Assembly: GCA_030062745.1 (NCBI GenBank)
Contig: CP099839.1
Coordinates: 16,233,733 to 16,297,732 of the forward strand
From: Capitulum mitella
Taxonomy: Eukaryota > Arthropoda > Thecostraca > Pollicipedomorpha > Pollicipedidae
Reading direction: 5' to 3'
DNA: 64,000 nucleotides
Both the position numbers and the translations under genes were made by a program. Under the pieces are notes generated by a model. It saw only the letters and a list, made by a program, of their open reading frames with translations. It was not told where the DNA came from and did no database searches. This document shows, in pieces, positions 58,319-64,000 of the stretch; position 1 is the stretch's first letter, and the number at the start of each line of letters is the position of its first letter.

Positions 58319-58615
58319 GCGTTTAGACATAATATGGTTATCCAAGGATGCGACTCGGCATACTCGGAAGCGTTTGACAGTGACGTGTCCTCCGGAAAGC
58401 GTGAAGTGTTGTTTGCTGGCGGCAGGCTAGGGTGCGATGGCGTGCCTCGTCATTGGCCGACGTTTTCCGGTGACATCAGCGAGGTCACCGAGCTGAAGGA
58501 TAGGCTGGATGGTCAGCTGCCAACACGCTTAAACACTTTGGGCACTGGTCTGGCTTTAGATGTCTACATCCCCACATCTCCGTTCCTTACGGAACGAGAT
58601 ACACGCATGATTTAA
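58319..58615 (+). CDS. Possible small protein or exon, unknown
   Basis: The frame gives about 99 residues, with a second Met at residue 7 (ATGGTTATCCAAGG). The translation has a mixed, globular-like composition (VSSGKREVLFAGGRLGCDG, then DISEVTELKDRLDG), without low-complexity runs. I recognise no domain. No TATA element, splice junction or polyadenylation signal clearly frames it. The length is within chance for this window, so confidence is low. Confidence 0.15.
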   Translation, partial: AFRHNMVIQGCDSAYSEAFDSDVSSGKREVLFAGGRLGCDGVPRHWPTFSGDISEVTELKDRLDGQLPTRLNTLGTGLALDVYIPTSPFLTERDTRMI

Positions 58616-58879
58616 ATGGCTTTAAAGAATGATGTGCGCTCAACCACAGCTAGATGAATAACCATTACGTAGTTCTTTTGAAGGCATACATACGCATTTA
58701 CGACTTCGCTGTAGCGGCTTAAGTCGCGGCTTTGATATTCCTCTTTAAAAAGCTGCACTAGCATCCGCGTGATGTCTCTGTCACTCATTTCAACTGAATG
58801 CACGATTCCGCCTGATGTAATAAAAGCCTGCGTTACTTTTAATGGGCCGAGGTCCTGCTGGGTCCTTTATACACTGGCC
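58616..58879. other. Non-coding stretch
   Basis: Nothing is recognised. Confidence 0.4.
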
Positions 58880-59340
58880 GAGAGAGTGTTGGTCAGTCCG
58901 CGCCTGTTTGTGCTTGCCGGCCGAGCTCGTGAGCAGGTGGAGAGTGGGTCAGGCGGTGACGTACAGGGTTCACTGGGGTCGCACGGCTCGGGGAACGCGG
59001 CCAACTGACGGACGGCCGAGATAGGCGACCATTGTTGGTGCGTCAGTTCCGACGAAGTGCGCCAGGAACGCCGACGGCCCGTCAGCGACGCCGACGATCC
59101 GAATTGCGGAGAGGGAGGACGGAGGACGGGAGCAGCCGACGATCCGACCCTGCCTATCGAGTTTCTGCAACACGAGCCACACTGCATCAGTCCCAGCAAG
59201 CCCCAAGGGATTTCCAGATCATGATCGTGACAGCTTCTGCTCTGCCCGTAACCGGTGCTGACAGCGAATCCGGCAACCCGAGAGGCGCCACTGAAATTCC
59301 GAGAAACCTGGAAAGCTGATTCCGCACAGCTGCAACGGTC
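58880..59340. other. GC-rich island
   Basis: GC-rich with CG dinucleotides and open frames on both strands (for example 58867-59427 minus, 186 codons). That frame has no recognisable domain and overlaps open plus-strand frames. Confidence 0.4.
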
Positions 59341-60990
59341 TAGACCTCCCTGACCAAACAGGAATGTAGAGTATATGCGCTGTGGTGTATACAGTGCATA
59401 TATACATATGGCGCGAATATGACGCATGGGGACCCGCGAGCAGTTAACCTCGCTCCGAAGTGCCTATTTAAGGAAAGCCATCCGGACGGCCTTACTGACC
59501 ACAAAAAAATGTTGCATATCATTGTAATATTCGAAACATTGTACGCCATGGCACTGCTTAATTGTACCTACGTCTGTGGATCAAATCTCATTTCCGTGTC
59601 TTCCGTCATGTGTATCAGGTGTACGAAGAATCTCATGAATTCGGTGGTCGGATTTTCAGATGTCATGTGGCACTGAAGGGAGTGGTGTTAGGTGCGTCGT
59701 CACGTTCCACGGGGTATTGGTTTCCATTCCCATCACTGCGCTCGACCAATGTACATACAAATGCATTCGGTCTGCGCACATTTGCGCTTCACTGTCTTTT
59801 TGACAAAGGATTCCTTCATAGTTTGGTGCAAAGAAAAGTAGAACCTAGTGGTGTTGTACAGCGCTGCCTAGCCACGTGGGTGACACAAAGCACCACTCTT
59901 CAGAGCTGCGGCACACCGCAAGCGACTGGGGCTAGATAATTTGGCAACATCGTGAAGTATCAGCATCACGATCAGTCGTGTAGGAGGTTTGTCTAGCTGA
60001 TGAGACTGGAATCACTGAGTTAATGTCTATCCCTGCAACACCACAGGGTTCATGCTAACATAATCCAAACTTGACAGAAATTCTGGCAACCGCCCTGTTT
60101 GTCTTATGGCATGGTAGTCCTATGCACATGACCTTATGTGTCTGCTTAATGCTTATCATTTACAACCTGTCAAAGTTAACGACGTAACAAAGTAGCGCCA
60201 TCATGCGTGGCATGCATTGTTGCAAGAGAACGATCCGAAATTGGTCTGCTCGACGTTCCTGGAAGCCGTCGGTCAGGTGTGCTCGTGATGTACAGGAGGG
60301 GCCCACCAAGGGGAGCTGAACACGAGCTGACGTGTGTATTGAGCTCAGTATTTTTACGGTGCTTTTCATATTACTTTACAGAGTTCACTACTGTGCTCAC
60401 AGATTGCTAGCCGTTGTGACGTCACGGATTTCATCCGTGACCCATGGGGTCGGTTTTTCAAAGGATTTGGTCCTTTCAACGTCTTACTTCGGCAAATTAC
60501 CACTGTGAAGACACGTTCAATGAATTTAAAAGCGTTCTAGTGGCTAACATTTTCAGGAGATTTAGATTAGCAAACATGAACAATGCATCATGATATGATT
60601 AGTGGCCCTTCACTCATAGCAGCCCATGTAGCATGGCTGGAGACCCGGGGGGGACCCCAGGTCTTCATTTTCAGAAAAGTTAACATTGGCCTATGGCACC
60701 GATTGCAAAGAAACGGCCTAAAATCCTATTCCGATCTTCCCCAATAATATAGGCGAATCTCCAGCCTGACCATCCACATGATAGGGTGAAAGGTCGCTTG
60801 GTATCAAATCATACTACGCAATGACATCACGTTCAAGTGGAGCCTGGCTTGAGATCGAGTCCTGTGTCGGTGGGCAAACGGTGGCCACGTCTTCGTCCCG
60901 CGTATTCGCCAACTCGGCTCAATTCCGCGATCGGACCGGTTCGCTTCCGCGTCAAATTCCACTCGATCCCGCCAGCGCCTCTGCCGCATT
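59341..60990. other. Non-coding stretch
   Basis: A 125-codon plus frame at 59562-59939 has no domain. A short inverted pair GGGGGG...CCCC lies near 60650. No gene or repeat is supported. Confidence 0.35.
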
Positions 60991-61455
60991 CGATGAGAAC
61001 CTCCAGCGGCGCATTTCACACTCAAATCAGGCGGGGCGGCCGTGTCGCGCGCGCCGTACGACGCGGGCCGCCGGGCCTGGCCAGAGACGGCCATCAGTGC
61101 GATTGGCGGCGCAGTGTCGGGCCGGGCCGGCGCCGGCAGCCCGTTCGCCGCGTCGCTCGCGCTAATGAGAGGCGCCGTCAGGTGCGGCCGTCCGGTGAGG
61201 CCGTCGGCGTCGGCAGTCTGGGCCGGCGGGCCGTGTCGGCGACGGCGCGTCTGGCCGCCGGCGGCGACGCGGCGGACGCGGCGCGCCGGAGTCAGGAGGA
61301 CGCTCGGCCGGCCGGCGGCGCGGCGATCGAGGAGGCGCCGTGCAGTGCGGTGTGCGCCGGCTCCGCTCGTGCGTCGTGGACCAGTGACTGGCCGTTTCAC
61401 CGCCGCGGCCTTGTGCCGGCATTTCTCGGCAGCCGAGACCCGGTTGTCCGGTGAC
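60991..61455. other. CpG-dense GC-rich island
   Basis: One of the most CG-rich blocks in the window, with GGCGGCGCGG- and GCCGGCGGCG-type strings. Plus frames of 205 and 138 codons and a minus frame of 198 codons overlap, which is a composition effect. It could be a promoter island. Confidence 0.5.
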
Positions 61456-62859
61456 TGAGGACGGTATTGTGATTCCTTTGATCCTAAGGTGGTTTCAAGA
61501 TTTCTGCGATCTTTGCCTCTCAGGGGACGTCCTTACGCTTCAAAGGGTCTAAAGTTTTTGCCTGCTGTCTTTCATAATGTTTTGAGACCATCGACGTTGA
61601 AGTGGACGCGGTAATCTTTGCATATGCATAGCTGTTAAGGCAGTGAAATTTCCATACGAGCACGTGTTTGCACTAGTGGCGCTGGCAGTGACGTATACGA
61701 GAGTTCAACTAAAGCTTTATTTATTAGTTCAAGATGAAACGTTCCGAGAGACATGTTTTATCTTTTTGTTTATATTTCAGCCTCTTGCACCTTATATGAA
61801 AATTCTGGATACATTCGTGCAATGCAAACTTGGAATTTAGAGAACTGGACTTTGCCATCTTTTTCATAAATTTAACCTCAGGCATGTGTAGTGGACTGCT
61901 TTTGGATCAGGACTCATACAGTCAGAGCTTGATGTACTTAGCCCGACTCTGTGGCTTATGCGGACGCGAATCTGGACCATTGATACCACTGGCACCGAAC
62001 CAGATGGCGCTGACGGATCTTTTACAGGGCGTCAGGGTTACGGGAAAGCCACCTTGTGGGGTCAGGATGACTTTTTGTGTATTGGGTCAAACAGAGAGTG
62101 TAACGTCCAGGTGTCTGGCTCCCGTTTTCAAAATTTGGTGATATTCATCGGAACACGAAACTCCACTTGATCAGTGCGGATTTTGTTATGATGATATTTG
62201 GGTTGTTGACATGTCTGAACGGATATTTTTCATTTGTATTTCTCGAGGTGCTTGAGCTGTTCCTTTTTCACGGCCGAAAATTACTGACGCGTTTTTTAAG
62301 CTGTCGAATGTGTTTCCGTGTATCTAACTTCCATCATCTGATCATCCTGTAAGCTCGAAAATTACGCGGCTTGTAGGCGACTGATATGTACCACACCTGA
62401 TTATCGATAATTTTACTCGTCAACCGATTTTTACCATTGCTGTAAGTGTCCCTTTCACATCAAGTTTTTTTATCATTTTGGAGCAATTATTTCTACGACG
62501 AACAGGAGCTGAATTTCAGAGTCCTGCAGAGGCGTAGTTTATTGCTGATTATTGAAGGGACAGAGCCAGAAAATTACAGAAGCCATTTTATGCAGCCGGT
62601 TAGGAGGTTCTGATGATTCGCGAGAAAGACACTTTATGGATACGAGTTCCACTTCTGCACTCGCCTACCAAATCCCCTTTTGTGACGCCTGGACCCTTGT
62701 AAAATTGCTCCGTTTTATCAACAATTTGCTTGTTCGGCGAGGTCGTGCTGACGGTCGGTCGATCGATGGACCCTGACGGCGATTGGAGATGGTGTTTTCT
62801 ATCGCGCAGACCAGCCTGGACGTAGGATCATCCTCTTTGATCAGCGCTCTCAGGGCCGG
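61456..62859. other. AT-rich non-coding stretch
   Basis: Frames at 61830-62141 and 61958-62170 overlap in different phases, and neither resembles a known domain. Nothing else is recognised. Confidence 0.35.
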
Positions 62860-63490
62860 TCCGTTTCTGAGAGCCGGCGAGACAGGGCGGGCCGGGGCGG
62901 CGCGGCGCAGCCCCGGCCATCACGGCCGCCCCGGTCGGGTCTGGAACGGCAGCGGCGTCGACCGGCGGGCCGTGAACAGGACGGAGGCGTGCCGCCGGTG
63001 AGCTTCCGGTCAGCTGCAGGCGGCTGAAGACGGCCGTTCCCCGGCGCCTGGGACAGATAGCCGGCTGACGGCGGCGGCACGGCCACCGGTCCGGAATCAG
63101 CAGCCATCGCTGTTGGCGTTGGCGCCGGCCGGGGCGTCGCCGTGGGCCGCTGTTTGGACACACAATACGGCCGAGGGCGAGCGGACGGCGCCATGTCGGC
63201 AGGCGCCAGCCACCGTCCGGCCGGCCACGCCGCCGGCGGTCGACAGCCGAGGAGGCAGCAGGCCGAGCCGACGTCGGCCGACGGCGAGCTCCGGCCGGCC
63301 CGGGCCGCGCGCTCCCTCTGAGCGGTGTCCCGCCGGCCGCGGCCAGCTGCCGGTCATAAGGGTAAGTGGCCGGACGCCGCCGACTCGACAAGTCCAGTCG
63401 GGCGCCTTCGGAGTCGGTGGCCGCCGTCGGGGGCGGAGCGAGCTATTGGCCGTGGCAGAGGGGGCTCTGGTGGGAGACGATCCAGAATGA
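62860..63490. other. CpG-dense GC-rich island, possible promoter or 5' exon
   Basis: GC-rich with very frequent CG. Open frames occur on both strands. Two good donor-like sequences follow: AAGG/GTAAGT at 63358-63367 and CAG/GTGAGT at 63624-63632. A promoter island with a non-coding first exon running rightwards is a reasonable guess, but no start codon or downstream exon is in the window. Confidence 0.4.
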
Positions 63491-63860
63491 GAGCTGCCAG
63501 CCTTCAGCATTGCCGCAGGACATAAAGCCCCTGCAGCAGACGTGAAAAGCCGATCGGCGCGGATGGGCTCGTAGAAAGGTCCGGCCAGTTTCATTTCATT
63601 AATGATCAATACAAGGACTTGATCAGGTGAGTACCTCGTGCAGGGCTAGACCACAATATGATGAGTCGTAAAATAATTATACGGCACAGCCTCATGAAGC
63701 ATTGTTGCTGTTGATTTTTGCCGCAGTCAGGTGTTCCGGCAGCTTGGCAATTTTGTTAAAATTTAGGAACAATCTCTGAAATCATGGAGAATGCCTTCCT
63801 AACCGCCAATGAGCATGTTCTGTATAGGCTGCAGCCCCAAATGGCGACAAAGACGACAAG

Positions 63861-63879
63861 AAGAGAGAGAGAGAGAGAA
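63861..63879. repeat. (AG)n microsatellite
   Basis: AAGAGAGAGAGAGAGAGAA, about nine units. Confidence 0.9.
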
Positions 63880-63972
63880 AGCTAATGTCTTGGGCAACGG
63901 TCAAATCCAACCACTTTTCATGATTCGGCAACCGATTTATTTCCATTGAGGGCAAAAATCGCCCATGAATGG

Positions 63973-64000
63973 AGTCGTTTGGCATAGTGGTCAGCGGCAT
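63973..64000 (+). tRNA. Possible start of a tRNA or tRNA-derived SINE, cut by the window edge
   Basis: TGGCATAGTGG at 63980-63990 fits the polymerase III A-box pattern (TRGYNNANNNGG type) found at tRNA positions 8-19. Seven bases before it could be a 5' acceptor strand. The D stem pairs poorly in what is visible, so a SINE or a chance match is as likely as a true tRNA. The B box would lie beyond the window. Confidence 0.2.

Noticed and set aside
60804..61454. Overlapping frames of 198-205 codons on both strands
   Set aside because: Caused by the CpG-dense composition; Arg/Ala/Pro-rich translations with no motif.

Overview
The window looks like non-coding or intronic DNA from a repeat-rich animal genome, probably an invertebrate. 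No confident protein-coding gene, rRNA or complete tRNA is visible. Open frames are short (longest 230 codons), none matches a family I recognise, and there is no operon-like packing. Instead there are long (TA)n tracts, minisatellites, short CpG-dense islands and many copies of non-autonomous DNA transposons. Species cannot be fixed from this sequence; an arthropod or mollusc-like genome is only a guess.

Two 1.2-1.3 kb families dominate. Family A has ends TTAACCCTATTCCCGG / CCGGGAATAGGGTTAA. Copies lie at 2449-3621, 19058-20276, 32809-34021, 39924-42320 (split), 41001-42219 (nested inside the split copy) and 56691-57899, with a fragment at 42805-42946. Family B has ends close to TTAATCCGGCACCGCCTGG, with copies at 305-1516, 14875-16185 and 47358-48596. 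Both use TTAA targets and both have one end carrying about 28 extra nucleotides between the terminal and subterminal inverted repeats. Classical piggyBac has the same layout. No transposase is present, so these are passive elements. Family A carries conserved clusters of AGGTCA/TGACCT hexamers in DR1, DR4 and DR0 spacing, and the same hexamer recurs in other repeats here.

Other repeats, left to right: a degenerate tandem array at 3622-3930; a near-perfect 0.9 kb palindrome around (TA)n at 6938-7847; a diverged head-to-tail duplication at 7880-10435; an exact 9 x 35 bp minisatellite at 14344-14658; a degenerate array at 21530-22110; a compound microsatellite at 31830-31919; a 31-bp minisatellite with embedded (TA)n at 38084-38480; a 1.04 kb long-terminal-inverted-repeat element with a 9-bp target duplication at 48620-49659; and a 2 kb GGCCCC-rich decayed satellite at 50030-52030.

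GC-rich islands occur every few kb (for example 13100-13520, 17850-18090, 46040-47290, 54400-54740, 61000-61450, 62860-63480). They are open in many frames on both strands, so open frames in them are weak evidence. A handful of exon-like open frames (18244-18426, 20323-20865, 34726-34926, 42962-43258, 58319-58615) are listed at low confidence. The genes, if any, do not form a recognisable pathway; the coherent story of the window is its transposon and satellite history.
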